From: a virus
Length of the DNA: 64,000 bases
Direction: 5' to 3' (one strand)
Virus record (IMG/VR): IMGVR_UViG_3300034121_001409
Coordinates: 1-64,000 of that record
In this document: one piece after another, positions 25,601-35,100 of the stretch
Position numbering within the stretch: the stretch's first letter is position 1
Layout: each line of letters starts with the position of its first letter
Notes under the pieces: generated by a model
Databases searched by the model: none
Told to the model about the DNA's origin: nothing
The model's input: the letters and a program-made list of their open reading frames with translations, nothing else
Position numbers and translations under genes: made by a program

Positions 25601-28600
25601 ATTCTTTTATTGTTTTTAACATCCTCAATCATTTTCTTGCTATCACCATTATACCCCTCTCCTTCTTTTGCTAATTGGAATGAATAACCTGCTTTAATTA
25701 GTTCCTCTGCCTGTTTTTTTATTTCAGTTATTAACTCAGAAAACGCTTGTATAACCAATGGGTTATTAGGGTCATGTTTTGCTTCTTCATAAGCGTCAGC
25801 TATTCTTTTTGCGTCTTCTTCAGATACAGACAATATTAATCTCGGAGGATTATTTTTTATGTTGTTTAATTTCTTATACGCTCTACCTATTTTTGATATT
25901 ATAGAATTTACACCTCTTAGTATTTTATTTGGCTTTAAATTCTTTTTATCGTTTTCACTCTCGTCTTCTTTTTTATTTTTTTCTGAAGCCTTATATTTAT
26001 CAAGCATCTGCTTGTCCTGCATTTGAAAATACTTCGGGTCAAACTCACCATACCCATCATCTGTTCCTCTTTTCGTATCATACAATACTCCAACACCATC
26101 TACCATCTGTGGTACAGATTGTTGTTTTGTATCAGCAAGAAACTTCTCCATCTCAACATCCGTAAGTGGTCTTGATAACTCAATTGACAACGTAGGCTCT
26201 GCTCCTTCATAATCAGCCATCACTTCTGTAGAAGAGATAACCTTCACATCTTTTGGCAGCTTTGATAATATCTCTTCGTGAGACATTTTCTTCTGAGTTC
26301 TACCTTCCAATAAACCCACATTGATATGTGTTCCTTTTGGAGCCTTATCCACTTTTACCTCAACACCTTTAGATGATTTTTTATTTACATCGGCAGTGGC
26401 TCCTTCTGCCCCAACTTGTCCAACTCCATCAGTATCTTTTGGTACTGCTTTTTCAGCTCCTTGTTCTTTGGATTTGTCAGCAACCTCTGATACAGGCTTA
26501 TCAGTTTTTGTCTCAGTTCCTCTTGCATCTTTTTTCTCTTTTCGTTTTACCCTTTCGCTTTTTTGTCTTGGAATTTTTTCATCAGTTGCAACTGTTTCTT
26601 CTTTGGCAACTTCTTGAAGTTCTCCATCTTGTAAATCTTTTCTTGCTCCTTCATCTTCGTTGATGAACTGCTCGAACTCGTTTCTTGTGTCTTCATTTTC
26701 AAACTTTTTTAATTGTATCTGATAAGCCAAATCTTCGGCTGTATTTCCTCTGAATGTTCTTTTCTGCCCTTCCGGTGTATCAAGTGTTACTGAAACTATT
26801 TCTCCATTCTCATCGTAGTTTATTGCAGCAGAAGGGTCACTGTAGTTTTCAGCAGTGTACTCTTTCCCTCTTACTACAAAATTACCGGATTCATTTACAG
26901 TCACAACAGGCTCAATTGTTTCTATTCCATAAACACTCAACTCTTCAGCTCCAACTTCATCTATATTTCCAACCTCTCTTTCTAATCCGCTTTTTTCTAC
27001 AAACACAACCGTCTGACCATCTACTATCAATCTTCCTTCTTTCCCATCTAAACGTGCAGGTTTTTCAATTGCTTCATTTATTGTAACGTCAGGCACTTTC
27101 TCTTCAACAACAGGCTCCTCTGTTGGTTTTATTTCCGGCTCTTTATTTTTTACTTCTACCTGCTGAACGGATGGTTGTGCTATCTTATCAAGCTCGTTTT
27201 TAAATACACGCAAAACATCGCCTGTTTTATCATCTTTAATAATATACTCATCTCCGTCTTCTTCAAGAACACTGTAGCTGTTTCCTTTATAATCAACTTG
27301 AGTTCCAACCTTATTATCGTTTAATTTTTCTTGTTCATACAAAACAGTCTCTTCCGCTACAGGAACTCCCATTGATAAATCAGATAAAGTTTTGTTTATT
27401 TCTGTAAGCCTTGAGTTGTATTTTTCTTTTAACTCAGGTGCTTTTGACACCTTAGCTTCTATCGCTCCTTTTTCTTTAAGCAAACCTGCTAATATAGGAT
27501 GTAGTTTCTTTGGCACATCTGACTTCAGAGCTTTAAATTTTTCTTGAACTTTTTTCATTTGCTCTATCTCTGAATCATGTGTTTCTTCAGATATTATTCC
27601 AAGATTTTTCTTTTTTTCTAACCCCAACATCCATTCTAATGGGTTTTGTAATATCCCAAGTGTGGCGTTATTTGATTCTGAAGAACGCATTGTTTCTATG
27701 GCAGAAGGAAGAAAAACTGAACCTAATGTTATAATGGTACTCGCCAAGTTTTCTTTAGACAAAACATCCGTCTGTTCTAAATCTTCTCCATCTTTTGTTT
27801 TTGACTCCCCATAGGCATTAATTATATTCTGCAATATTGGCTCTGCAACATTTTCCTCTAATACTTCAGGGATTGCATTTGACGCTGTGTTTATTATTAG
27901 TTTTTTTGCTGCAAGATTTACTGATGTTTTATCTAATGCAGTAAAAGATTGTAGTGTTTTTTTTGAGAAACTTGTTATGTTTTTAAACATTTCTGCTTCC
28001 ATAGGGTTGGCAAGACTTATTAACGCCACCCCTGCGCTTGATATGGCTGCATATACTGCTGCATCATTCTTTGTGAAACCTTTATCAATTGCATCATCCA
28101 TTAATTCATTTTGCAATTGAGTCATAATAGCAAGTGATGTAAGTAACTTTTCGTTGTTTGCTAACTTTGTCAATTTAGATGCTTTTGTAATAGCACCCAA
28201 CCCTTTAAATGGTGCAGCTATAAGACCACCTTCTCCTATCATCACAAGCATATCTCCTACAACATTAGCTGTTTGATTAAACACCATTTCTCCGGACAAC
28301 CATTGTGTCTTTTTACTATACTCATCTTTTGCTGATGAATACTTCTTCGAAATAAAATCATACGCTATAGGATTATTAACAACATAATCATCTTTATCTC
28401 TTAAAGATATAGGATTGCCTTCTGAGTCTAAATAAAGTTTATACCCATCAATCTCTGTATAGCTTTGAGCCATTGACCTCTGCATATTGGTAGGTGTATT
28501 ATTCATAGCCTGAACCGCATCAACCCATTGGTCTGTGTTATTTGCCAATCTATCTGTCCAATTGTAATCCTGACTTCCGGCTAATCCACTCACAAATCTC

Positions 28601-29961
28601 GGCACTGACATTACATCATTCAAAAAACCCAATCCTACATGAGTAGAAATATTTTTAAACTTATTAAATTCATCACCAAATTTATACCACGTATCATTTT
28701 TAGCTGTTTCATCTATTTCTATTTGCCTTTTTGCAGCAGCAGCTAACTCCTCTTTTACTTCTTTATACTTAGGGTCATTTATCAAGTTTGTTGATTGGGT
28801 AAAATTATCGTTTAATGCACCGTAAGCAATTTGAAGATTTGCTATGTCAGCATCATCAGAAGGAATATTTTCTAAATTTACCTCCCAATCTTTTCCATAT
28901 TTTTGAACTACATTATCAAGAGACTCTTTGTATTTTTGTTTTAGTATATCTTGCTTTAAACCAAATCCACTCTGCTTCATTTTATACTCAGAAGTTGCAC
29001 TGTTATTTGCTGATTTAAGTTGGTAATCATACTGAACCATTCGGTCTTTTTCTCTTTCTGATGCATAATACAATTCATCAGGGGAAGAAATAGCAATCTC
29101 ATCTAAACTAACATAATTATGGAATGGAATATACGCAGTTGTTTTGTCAGGAACTGAAAACCTTTCTGTGATTGAAGCGTCTGTATAAATAGCCTCTTCT
29201 TTTCTCAACTCATCCTGAGCTATAGCATTATCAGTCAATGATTTTAATACAGCAGGATTTTTACTTTGCGTCTGCTTAAATTGAGCTGCTGCATCATTTA
29301 TCTTAAAAGGATTTTTTTTAGCTTTCTCTACTTCTTTTTTTACATCTTGCTGTTGTATAATAAATTGAGATGGAGATTGAGTATATGTATTATCAGTTGT
29401 AACTTTCTCTTTTTGGAAATCTAATATTTCTGCATAATTTTGATTTGACACATCACTCAATTCACTAACCTTGTCATAAGATAAATCCTTACCTGTTAGG
29501 GTTTGCAATGCTACTGTTTTTTTATCTTTAACCGGAGGCAATACTTGCTGCTCTGTATATGGAGACGGTGTTCCTGTTCCAAGTATTTTCTTTGCCTTAG
29601 CTATCGTTTCTGCGTTTTGTTTTTTTACTGTGATATCTAAACCAAAATAAGGAACACCTTGTATTTTATTCCCTTCCGGTTTTAATGGAGATACTAATGG
29701 AGATTTGGATTGGGAAATATCGTTTGTAACAACGCTTTGCTTTTGCGTAGAATTGCCTGAAGGCTGCTGAGTATTGTCTTTTTTTTTTACAGGTTCAATA
29801 TTTGTATCAAAATCAGTAACATCAATATATTTTTTAGATTCTTCTTTTATTGCATCACGATAAGATTTATCTTTTACATTTGCTGAAAACTCATCAAACG
29901 AACCAAGAGATAACTTATCTTGCATTTCATCATACACCGCCTGTAAATATTCATTCGCCAT
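16690..29961 (-). CDS. Giant polyvalent protein (4423 aa), probable injected virion protein
   Basis: One unbroken frame takes 13.3 kb. Readable blocks (approximate residues): a disordered N-terminus; membrane-like segments at 555-660; charged linkers at 930-1250; a conserved phage block with VHDLFGHAEYG near 1495; an acetyltransferase-like fold ending YYAKFGFKP near 1717; a zincin peptidase with HEHFH near 1935 and a downstream acidic DEAITTMVG; AFKNWFGDWE near 2115; a second GNAT-like fold (FFSKFGFKV, near 2205); ADP-ribosyltransferase-like folds at VVYHGT (near 2248) and FYHVS (near 2785); a long Lys/Glu region; and a hydrophobic C-terminal block around 3700-4060. This is the architecture of phage polyvalent proteins delivered with the DNA to act on host defences. 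Placement after the nozzle-like and internal-type genes supports a virion location. Confidence 0.8.
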   Translation of the reverse strand: MANEYLQAVYDEMQDKLSLGSFDEFSANVKDKSYRDAIKEESKKYIDVTDFDTNIEPVKKKDNTQQPSGNSTQKQSVVTNDISQSKSPLVSPLKPEGNKIQGVPYFGLDITVKKQNAETIAKAKKILGTGTPSPYTEQQVLPPVKDKKTVALQTLTGKDLSYDKVSELSDVSNQNYAEILDFQKEKVTTDNTYTQSPSQFIIQQQDVKKEVEKAKKNPFKINDAAAQFKQTQSKNPAVLKSLTDNAIAQDELRKEEAIYTDASITERFSVPDKTTAYIPFHNYVSLDEIAISSPDELYYASEREKDRMVQYDYQLKSANNSATSEYKMKQSGFGLKQDILKQKYKESLDNVVQKYGKDWEVNLENIPSDDADIANLQIAYGALNDNFTQSTNLINDPKYKEVKEELAAAAKRQIEIDETAKNDTWYKFGDEFNKFKNISTHVGLGFLNDVMSVPRFVSGLAGSQDYNWTDRLANNTDQWVDAVQAMNNTPTNMQRSMAQSYTEIDGYKLYLDSEGNPISLRDKDDYVVNNPIAYDFISKKYSSAKDEYSKKTQWLSGEMVFNQTANVVGDMLVMIGEGGLIAAPFKGLGAITKASKLTKLANNEKLLTSLAIMTQLQNELMDDAIDKGFTKNDAAVYAAISSAGVALISLANPMEAEMFKNITSFSKKTLQSFTALDKTSVNLAAKKLIINTASNAIPEVLEENVAEPILQNIINAYGESKTKDGEDLEQTDVLSKENLASTIITLGSVFLPSAIETMRSSESNNATLGILQNPLEWMLGLEKKKNLGIISEETHDSEIEQMKKVQEKFKALKSDVPKKLHPILAGLLKEKGAIEAKVSKAPELKEKYNSRLTEINKTLSDLSMGVPVAEETVLYEQEKLNDNKVGTQVDYKGNSYSVLEEDGDEYIIKDDKTGDVLRVFKNELDKIAQPSVQQVEVKNKEPEIKPTEEPVVEEKVPDVTINEAIEKPARLDGKEGRLIVDGQTVVFVEKSGLEREVGNIDEVGAEELSVYGIETIEPVVTVNESGNFVVRGKEYTAENYSDPSAAINYDENGEIVSVTLDTPEGQKRTFRGNTAEDLAYQIQLKKFENEDTRNEFEQFINEDEGARKDLQDGELQEVAKEETVATDEKIPRQKSERVKRKEKKDARGTETKTDKPVSEVADKSKEQGAEKAVPKDTDGVGQVGAEGATADVNKKSSKGVEVKVDKAPKGTHINVGLLEGRTQKKMSHEEILSKLPKDVKVISSTEVMADYEGAEPTLSIELSRPLTDVEMEKFLADTKQQSVPQMVDGVGVLYDTKRGTDDGYGEFDPKYFQMQDKQMLDKYKASEKNKKEDESENDKKNLKPNKILRGVNSIISKIGRAYKKLNNIKNNPPRLILSVSEEDAKRIADAYEEAKHDPNNPLVIQAFSELITEIKKQAEELIKAGYSFQLAKEGEGYNGDSKKMIEDVKNNKRILVDPSSESFGTTREFDEGNIGLQDSGYKDINGNPMTNVELIRAVHDLFGHAEYGNAFGAIGEENAWRVHMSMFTPLAQKALTITTRGQNSWVNFGNHMRNKDGSIKKKGDEGYLEPSKRPFAEQKIGFLPDWAMDNSYGDVVTINGKEVKPVNKFVLDGKEMYEIDDAEAFHEAISSAKESRGEDGIQVYVKSVKEYADIIAKGGHLLVSKDGLSGIMVEADGNCGSGFAHSSIPKGQNTLAPLLNMAIKLGARYTDAYDTYLPPYYAKFGFKPIARIKFDESMAEEGWENSILKDKPDVVVMYWDGGSREDIEKRTGTFEKYDKYQGEYTEDYDGAVESAKLKSEQIEPQASLIPSEPMKVEKKPEPKPEPKKESTVDALLDDLLDFVGIKKPETLEGKKPNSKILPRDVFYRLVEVMSSFKAFKGRKVFTDRETFDKKMKEFGNPKNIQTPKGVIYGAVFPDGSIYINSETLNAESLVHEHFHPFLDMMKMAAQEGDAQAKAAVERLEQLAKEGGFLDEVKNNPAYKGYSDKRMMDEAITTMVGRAGSEQLNPDFYAKLKESLVSAIRWIADKFGISLKGLTPEQIMKLNMADLVSATLGSARKGEFMPESKVDNVMQEANLQAKGIELVRDKEGNLLAPNGKKSNLDETQWRIVRTEAFKNWFGDWESVSAFKDIKIESEKLNDRTEDLYTLGDSYADVTKNNKSWSIGYIESKKKGDGKKLINKIINDAKESNIPTVRLQTGNGSDVFFSKFGFKVTEDDNGYKYMELSTTNITSKEASKVVDENGEPLVVYHGTNENFTEFKNRVFGYQGFYFTTNPKVAKTYGNKILPMFLNERNPTIVEMDGQSYLDNDTYVDDLIEEGKQDNKGIQFNNFIDPLDPSAVLRTPSSNIFVVFEPNQIKLADGTNTTFDPESNRIDMMAESPEDLFNQDVEFNLIPPVDIMVPSEEKKATPVVVKKEGHKLSFVKPEDIIDIESLLKEISENKQKVFFWVGDQLGRGMYFDEVKNGEHYLDAGLSFALDPENRENGIIWASGLELKELNKLLEGSDYIFIISGSPSDSKLFNKQVAELFNDRLDALVGNKKELTIKSGKGGVNEEVIKLKGKSTFDKLKNAWLDFNKDVEAKDPKKDLDKDGKPKKHSSYTKGHIKFIFENTTTFREFITDNSKRKLILLHLIEKSKLTTPEADLLRQMGFGLDINNLRDGFLSDNDFRLNDIMIVLKSTGIGGKSKHSTYTYDVLGEVVGVPDKKINAYDLMTSDIKQKYIEKYEVLNAKKTLKGEKPLEFSESAKQSVVAPMGKGIKEIEFQAQGNLIKDSYYEPHLTQTADGKSYVFYHVSNASEKSIQKGIDSRKFNSTRTSRDEKGLQYGVASYYTKPTDGEKMVGGEKYEVVVPKDKVYPMDTDPNGYKQRAEKKVDEYTPFRYEKVKKEMARLAQKDGYEMAIGEWNYSRAGEKIELPALRADALVPLKPEMAPVKSKPATTKNIPHPEKDAILNAEKLASVAEEISNFKSSKSKFDEAYEIAERIRIYSEIPTKEEVEILKKGLPEKIAAKLNSIPFKKMRQVEFSAQGVDPKFKIWVDLQLDKGIDEKSIRNTLSKAGLSQEQIDSMFEDVPPPVNEKDKYDIIGWSTIPVTNDTAQSRTTRRANVAEFSDLEVFNDVVSHEEGDKMANDIVNEAMAQNGGDLYAAVNDLLDNISNVAQEVARLGDERAKPVGFLTIKILNKLQILANNLGNSKLRDKVLAAYSGRLTISGTEMAAATTDPMAGILTGLTDKVSREQESRMASTEKNGKTTEQNFDEVVSEINNEATAAAQDAFNDKNSNVSSAINKTSKKANSEASQKADKKEKEKKSYEKEAKKTADKFRKKFKSKKPPKLFDENGNEIQFYIVQNAIISWDDIVEAGAKAIEISGKIADGLAAALEKMREADWYQNLSDRGKAKVEATVAKEFSEPEAKKDATPKDRLAEAIINHENPSAPKAKSNEEKLVQALIDKYKSENKKARKPNGKNLLQDIAWRIRNNNLADSMWDYAYTVVEQQIDNDGSLSDSEKYEKKRDLKEYIASAKGKPFRDSEASRIVRERFAANPKALQEKIKELAVSHFGDVNKEAIDFVQRIIKETGLTHSEAKAISDALFKDIKRRVEKKAEQVFKNQERKIQEKILGIIPTAATTPIEAMVNNVLKFGNLSPENKAKYSAVFDAMGIPHMNSQLMTQLQNLAKAIVATPQGAVKQVLMAQFNTLLTKNKGVKSLAFFATIQEMFYTHILGSVSTMLRNIIAATATSLEGITLQGFQDAAKGRINIKESLKGNPIESDGFFKRLKTVWESIKSSEPTNSKLYRQQKGLYSHLFEKDFGGLGNLLKYIMLGHTITSRSLGAMDGFFSDKIAHNQVYRVALKTLKEQGVHHSDVDFKDKLDEMIGNTTEFKKRVQDRFDAEMAALAATGVTVGDLTKNKRKAEIMYEELGDVGRLAAFRAETMLLHRSNRLLSYIMISASSKLKNFGQAQIDEILKKPTLTTSERAQIFFYSAGQFLGMTVMPIITIPAHGLGMAIDYNPILGLGFQGMDFAAQGMIKKAQGDEYVYDSDEHFNRFARQAIGWALTATLMGMMFKGNDDDDDEDKGIVFNNDKFKIWGGYDKKLADNLGDAYHPTSIVYKDDDGEYHSFNYRDMPVGINLFIVGHIANKVARKQQLKAQKGKDATQSDEYNELVEALSKDKIKVGFGAAMTGTLDWMAEQRYMVGYQRVMDALNSNDDYKKREAVIALMMTPAQVLPTNSNYYKYIGNLFDNSQETKRRSSEYLSGFQNFVLNNSVMAKLGSRPPKVDVLGNQMYKEEDLGLGGLYNLRMIAGFVNMSEDAKKNWDYVQANNLYLNSEAIWRKSTDVAKKVLKDEGIRKEVISMYEKKYGKSVPSEPNLQYALSNMVWESMTKKYGAGISDINKNSKKTLEQKQAEVDRVRNKIIKHIGKEFGIKN

Positions 29962-31385
29962 TATTCAAATTTTTTAGTTACTGGATTCCATTTTTTCTGT
30001 TTCTTCACTACAGACGAGGAAGAACTTCCACTTGAGCTGCTTTGTGTTCCTAAGCTCTTATCGCTTCCCCAAAGTGTTTCATTTTTATTTGCATTAAACC
30101 CTTCCTCAAATGCATTACCCAATACACCTTCTGATACACCTTTAATATATTCGGCTGTATTTGCCCCTTTTCTTACTATTATACTTTTTGAACCATTAGG
30201 AAGCTCAGCGTTAAAATCAATCTTTAAATACTCGATATTAGGGTCAGGCATATTTCCTGTGTTAGCATCCCTTAGATTATCAATTTCACTTCCTTTTACT
30301 GTCGCTACTTTTGTTGGTTGGGTATACTCAGGTTTCCCTGTTTGAGAATCATAGCTTACAACAAAAGGCATATTTGATAATCTTTCTATAGCTGATGCAT
30401 CTCCATTAACTAAAGCTGCAACCCACTCTGTTTTGTTTTTCTGAACCTTTTCTGTTTTACCAAAATTAGAACGCTCTTTTCTGCCTTCCTCTTGCTTGTA
30501 ACCTAAAGCTATTTTTTCTTTTCTCGCTGCTATAGCCTCTGCTAATTTAGCATCATTCTGAGCAAATGCCTTCGCTTTAGCGGCATCGTAATATGTGTTT
30601 TTTATTTGGTCTGACAAACTCTGTAAATAAACCTCTCTCGCTGCTTCAGGGTCATCGGTTGCATCAAACTCAGCTATATTTAAACTTAATCTTTTCTTAC
30701 CATTATCAATAATAGACTGAGCATATTCATCTGCAACTTCATTCATCTTGTCCAAGTCCTCAATCTTCTCAGGATAATATAATGTTGGAAGAGTTTTATT
30801 AAAATTGGTAACAATAGTTTCCTTTTTGAACTGCTCCGGCAATACTTCTCTTAGTTGTGTCTCCGGCATACCGCCTACAAACTTTTCAATATCCGCAGGG
30901 AAATCTTTAGCTCCGGCAAAATACTCATCCATTTTTCTTTGACTTTCTTTTGTGTACTTTTGTTTATCTGCTTCTTTTTGATTAACCCAAGCCTCTGCAT
31001 AAGAGCCAAATTTTTTACTTAAATCCGCTTGTCTTGCTAAATCGTATTGCTCTTTCTGCCACTCAGCTACTCTTGGGTCTCTTACATTGTTCAAGTCTAC
31101 ACCATCTGCTAATAAATCAATACCCTTATCGTGTAACTCCTGAACCTTTCCTTGAAAATACTTGGTATGTCCTAAGTGATAATCTACAGGTAAATCCTGT
31201 AACGCTTTTACTTGGTCTGCTTTCTTTTTTTGTGCGGCTGCCTTTTCTTCTTTTTTATCAGCAGAAATTTTATTTAACGCTCTCTCAAAATATGCAGGTG
31301 CATCTCCTTTATCTAAAAGAAATGCCTCTCCTTCTCCTCTTGCAAATGGCGAACCTAAGTATGTTAAATTTCTTGACTGTGACAT
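29961..31385 (-). CDS. Probable internal virion/cargo protein (474 aa)
   Basis: A hydrophilic, lysine- and alanine-rich protein with long predicted helices and coiled-coil character (for example ADKKEEKAAAQKKKADQVKA and KAKAFAQNDAKLAEAIAARK), ending in a serine-rich linker and KKQKKWNPVTKKFE. No enzymatic motif is seen. It lies between a Gly/Ala-rich internal-type protein and the giant gene, with a one-base overlap to the latter, matching the place of ejected internal proteins in podoviruses. The assignment is positional. Confidence 0.5.
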   Translation of the reverse strand: MSQSRNLTYLGSPFARGEGEAFLLDKGDAPAYFERALNKISADKKEEKAAAQKKKADQVKALQDLPVDYHLGHTKYFQGKVQELHDKGIDLLADGVDLNNVRDPRVAEWQKEQYDLARQADLSKKFGSYAEAWVNQKEADKQKYTKESQRKMDEYFAGAKDFPADIEKFVGGMPETQLREVLPEQFKKETIVTNFNKTLPTLYYPEKIEDLDKMNEVADEYAQSIIDNGKKRLSLNIAEFDATDDPEAAREVYLQSLSDQIKNTYYDAAKAKAFAQNDAKLAEAIAARKEKIALGYKQEEGRKERSNFGKTEKVQKNKTEWVAALVNGDASAIERLSNMPFVVSYDSQTGKPEYTQPTKVATVKGSEIDNLRDANTGNMPDPNIEYLKIDFNAELPNGSKSIIVRKGANTAEYIKGVSEGVLGNAFEEGFNANKNETLWGSDKSLGTQSSSSGSSSSSVVKKQKKWNPVTKKFE

Positions 31386-31390
31386 CTTTA

Positions 31391-32140
31391 TTAATTGAAT
31401 AATTTAGGCTGAAATAAACCAAGTCCTAATTTTTGTGAGTTTGACATAAAAGAACCAAAATTAACCTTGCTGCTTGGTGAGCTGCTACTAAAAAGACTTT
31501 TGCTTCCCTGAAGGGCATTATTTAAACCACTACCTCCACCTCCGGTTGCTGCCGGAGCTGCTGCTTCTCCTCCCTTCCCAAACATACCACTACCCATCAT
31601 AGATGCACCCATGCTTCCCATAGTATTTAATCCGGTATTAATATTCTGCTCTCCTGCTGCAATCTTTGACATCGCAGATTTTCTGTCTTCTTGGTAAGGT
31701 ATATTTTGATTGTAATCAAATTCCTTATCTGTATAATCAGCCATCGTATTTAATGCATTTAACCTCTGTGCCTCTGAAGCTAATCTTTGTTGTGCAGCCT
31801 GAATGCCGATTCCTGCCATTGCATTATTCTCGTTAATCTGAGCTTTGTAAATATCATTACTGCTTCCAAAATCTTTAGCTGCATTTAATGCAGAAGCTGT
31901 TGATTGACCAACAGACTCCTCCATCTGTCTCTGCCCTGCTAATTCAGGGTTAGCAGCACGTAAAGCTGTCATTCTGTTTAATTGGTCAATCTCTTCAGGT
32001 CTTTGATAATTAGGGCGTACAAGACCTTTCATCTCCTTACGACCTTCCTTAGCCTGTTTAGCTCCTTTAACCATTTGGGCAATAGAACTTGCTAATCCCA
32101 TTGCCGCACCTATTCCTCCTGATATTGGGTCTGCTCCCAT
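31391..32140 (-). CDS. Small internal-virion-type protein (249 aa)
   Basis: The N-terminus is Gly/Ala/Ile-rich and membrane-active looking (MGADPISGGIGAAMGLASSI), followed by a glutamine/alanine-rich helical middle (QAAQQRLASEAQRLNAL) and a Gly/Ser/Met-rich end. This composition resembles the first internal protein ejected by short-tailed phages (T7 gp14 type), which inserts in the outer membrane. The order of this gene, the 474-aa protein and the giant protein fits an ejection set. No direct homology is claimed. Confidence 0.5.
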   Translation of the reverse strand: MGADPISGGIGAAMGLASSIAQMVKGAKQAKEGRKEMKGLVRPNYQRPEEIDQLNRMTALRAANPELAGQRQMEESVGQSTASALNAAKDFGSSNDIYKAQINENNAMAGIGIQAAQQRLASEAQRLNALNTMADYTDKEFDYNQNIPYQEDRKSAMSKIAAGEQNINTGLNTMGSMGASMMGSGMFGKGGEAAAPAATGGGGSGLNNALQGSKSLFSSSSPSSKVNFGSFMSNSQKLGLGLFQPKLFN

Positions 32141-32146
32141 GATAAT

Positions 32147-35100
32147 TTATTTAGTTGTTTGAGAATCGGTTAATTCAACGTTTATTGAATACAATATTAC
32201 TTCTTTTTGTTCAAAATTCCTAAGCCTTATTAACATTGTATTTCCTTTAAGGATTTCACCTCTCAGTAAGGCTGTAGTTTCTCTTTGCTGAACGTCTGCA
32301 ATATCACTAAAGTTCCGGTCATTCATATTACGCAGAAAGTCTGCTCTCCAATCCCCTTCTTCCTGTACAAAATGAGCTGCATTTAATTGGCTGTACTGTA
32401 ATATACTGCCCTCCTGACCGGATACAACAATACCCTTATCAGGTGCAATAAACAGTGCATTACCAATTTCTCTTATATGCATAAAATCTTTCTTGCTTGT
32501 TGGTGAAATATTAACCACTGCATCTATACCACAAGGATTTAATGCGCCATAGAAAGACCCTCTATTTGGATTCTTATCATGCACCCATAAAGCTCCATCC
32601 CTGAACGAAACAAAAGAGCGATGAACAGGAGACATGGTGTCCGGAATGTATGAATAAAAAGTCATCCATCTATTTTTTCTCATCTCACCCCTGAAGGTGT
32701 TATTAAATGATATTGTCTCAGTAAGAGCAGGTATGGTTACTATCATTTCATCATTGGCTCTATCATAAGAAGCTATAACTCTTTTATCGGCAGAAGAAGC
32801 CAATTGTTTTGCTACAGAAGACCAATATGTATTTGCATCGTAATCAGAAATATCAAAAATTCCTGAGTATTGGTATCTCCAATAAACTCCTTTCGAAACA
32901 TCCCAAGCATACAGCTCTCCGTTTTCAATAACTACTGATTCCGGATTCTGTGTTCCCCTGTCTTCTTTTATTGGCAATGCAAGATTCGCTATCCGGCTGC
33001 TCTTCATTAATGTGCTTCCGCTTCCATCCACCTCATAAGTCTGTGTTGCATTAATATAAATTGGAACTGTTTTAAATTTACATACTGCTAATAAAACATT
33101 GGCTGTATAACCTAAGAACATTACATACCCAAATGTTTTATCTATCTCTGTTCCGTTTGCATCTTTTACATAATCAGAAGACATAAATCTATTCAGCTCA
33201 TTAATATTAGTCTGAGCAATATACCTACCGGAGAATCTTGTTCTGTTGTAAACAGCTTGTTTATAATCTTTATCTTCCACATCAAATCTCCCGATAGACT
33301 GAACCCTACTGTCTGCATTATTCTCATGCATATACTCAGATTCATAAATACCACTCAATGTCTCTTTGGTATCTATTGGTGGAGGCTCCGGTGGTGTGCT
33401 TTCATCGTACACAACTATTGGCATCTTTCTGTTCACAAAATAACTATCACCAAACTTTAATACACCCTTAGCAGGTTGTGAGTCCGTCTGTGTTTGACCA
33501 TTATATCCTGCGCCATGTTTACCATTCACAATTGGATAACACTCTGTAATCTCATAAAAGATATCCTGTGTTGACTCACTCTTCGGATTCCACGCTTCTA
33601 TGGTTACGCCCTTCTGTAGTTTAGGCAATGTAGAGTCATTTTTTATGACAAGATATGTGGAGTCAAACAATGTATCAGTTCTGTCATTTTCTACACGAAC
33701 ATCATAATATTTATCAAACCACACTCCTTTTTCATCTTTCATTAACGTTACCCTGTCTTCTTTCTGAAACTCCCATGTTAACACACTTGAGCTGTTATCT
33801 TTTCCGTAATCAACCAAAGATTGAAGTGAAATATAAATCTCTGTTGCATCTCCTCCTTCAAATGAAGTCTCTTGTATTGCAGCACCTCCTGTTCCGAATG
33901 ATTTTATATAACGAGCTTCATTAATTATAAACTGCTGATATTTGTTGTATATAGGATTTTTAATTCTTACAATCTGATACATAACCGCCATTGGTGGTGG
34001 TAGGTGATTTATCTCCCAAGAAACAACAGGAAGACCTTTATTCCCATTATCCTCAGTCCAAAATGGGATATAAGTTTTTAACGAATCGGAGGTTTGCACT
34101 TTTGTGCTTTTTGCATAATCCTCATAATATTTTATTCCAAGATGAACATTGTTTCTGTGCTTCCATATAGCTCCCTTTGGAGTATTTATTATTCCTTCAA
34201 AAACCCTATTAATCACAAATGGATTCTCTGCATTGTATTTGCCAACACCTTCTCCGAATTGGTTTATTATATAAACTGTAAGGTTTGAAAAAAACTTCGG
34301 GCAACAATCATCTTTAGAGATAAGCATCACTATATCACCCCTGTATAGACTTGAATCTATAGTATAAACCATCAATCTAAAAACACCAAACCTATCTGTG
34401 TATGCAATTCTTCCACACCTACTGCTAACCACACCTATTCCGGTTAGTGGGTCTCCATTTTGGTCAACAATTGTGCCTTGTATAAATGTTCTTCTAAAAT
34501 CTGATACAGATGGAGTGCGGTTGTACACTATGAAATCATCTATACTTCCTGATGATAATTCTGCTGTAATTACTGAAGACAATGAGCCTGAATATAGCGC
34601 ACCTAAGTTTCCTTTATAAAAAGCCTCATCAGACCATTTAATTGATTTTCCACCTGTAGTTACTCTGAATTTTGCATCGAGAGCATTAGCTAAACCTACA
34701 TCCCCAATTGAATAGAAATAAAATCCATTATGGTCTGCCTTATTGTTTGGTGAACTAACTAAACTTTTGGCTCCAATAACTCCACTATCATTAAAATTCC
34801 TAACAACTACATCTGCACACTCAATAGATTGACCTGATTTTAAATCTTCAATATCCCCATTGTGTGATGTCACTGCATCTATCACATATAATGCTGCCCC
34901 AAAATCATTTCCAATGGCATTCGTAGTGAAATCCATTATCTCTAAAAAATCAGGAACCTCTATCACACCATTCACTGCTGTTCCGGTATTTATTTGAACT
35001 TCGGTTATATCTTGCTCTGCCATTCTGTTCAAGTAAGAAGACGTTCGTTGCCAAGCTATACCATTATTTATATTGTAGATTGAACCGTACCTGTCATCCG

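Noticed and set aside
26321-27086. Plus-strand frames of about 96-110 aa opposite the giant gene
   Set aside because: They are the antisense of a low-complexity Lys/Glu/Thr/Pro linker region, rich in Leu/Ser/Gln runs, with no start context and no family resemblance.
16690-29961. Giant protein as a virion RNA polymerase of crAss-like type
   Set aside because: I looked for the catalytic DxDxD-type aspartate motif and the associated blocks and did not see them; the recognisable domains are peptidase, acetyltransferase and ADP-ribosyltransferase types.
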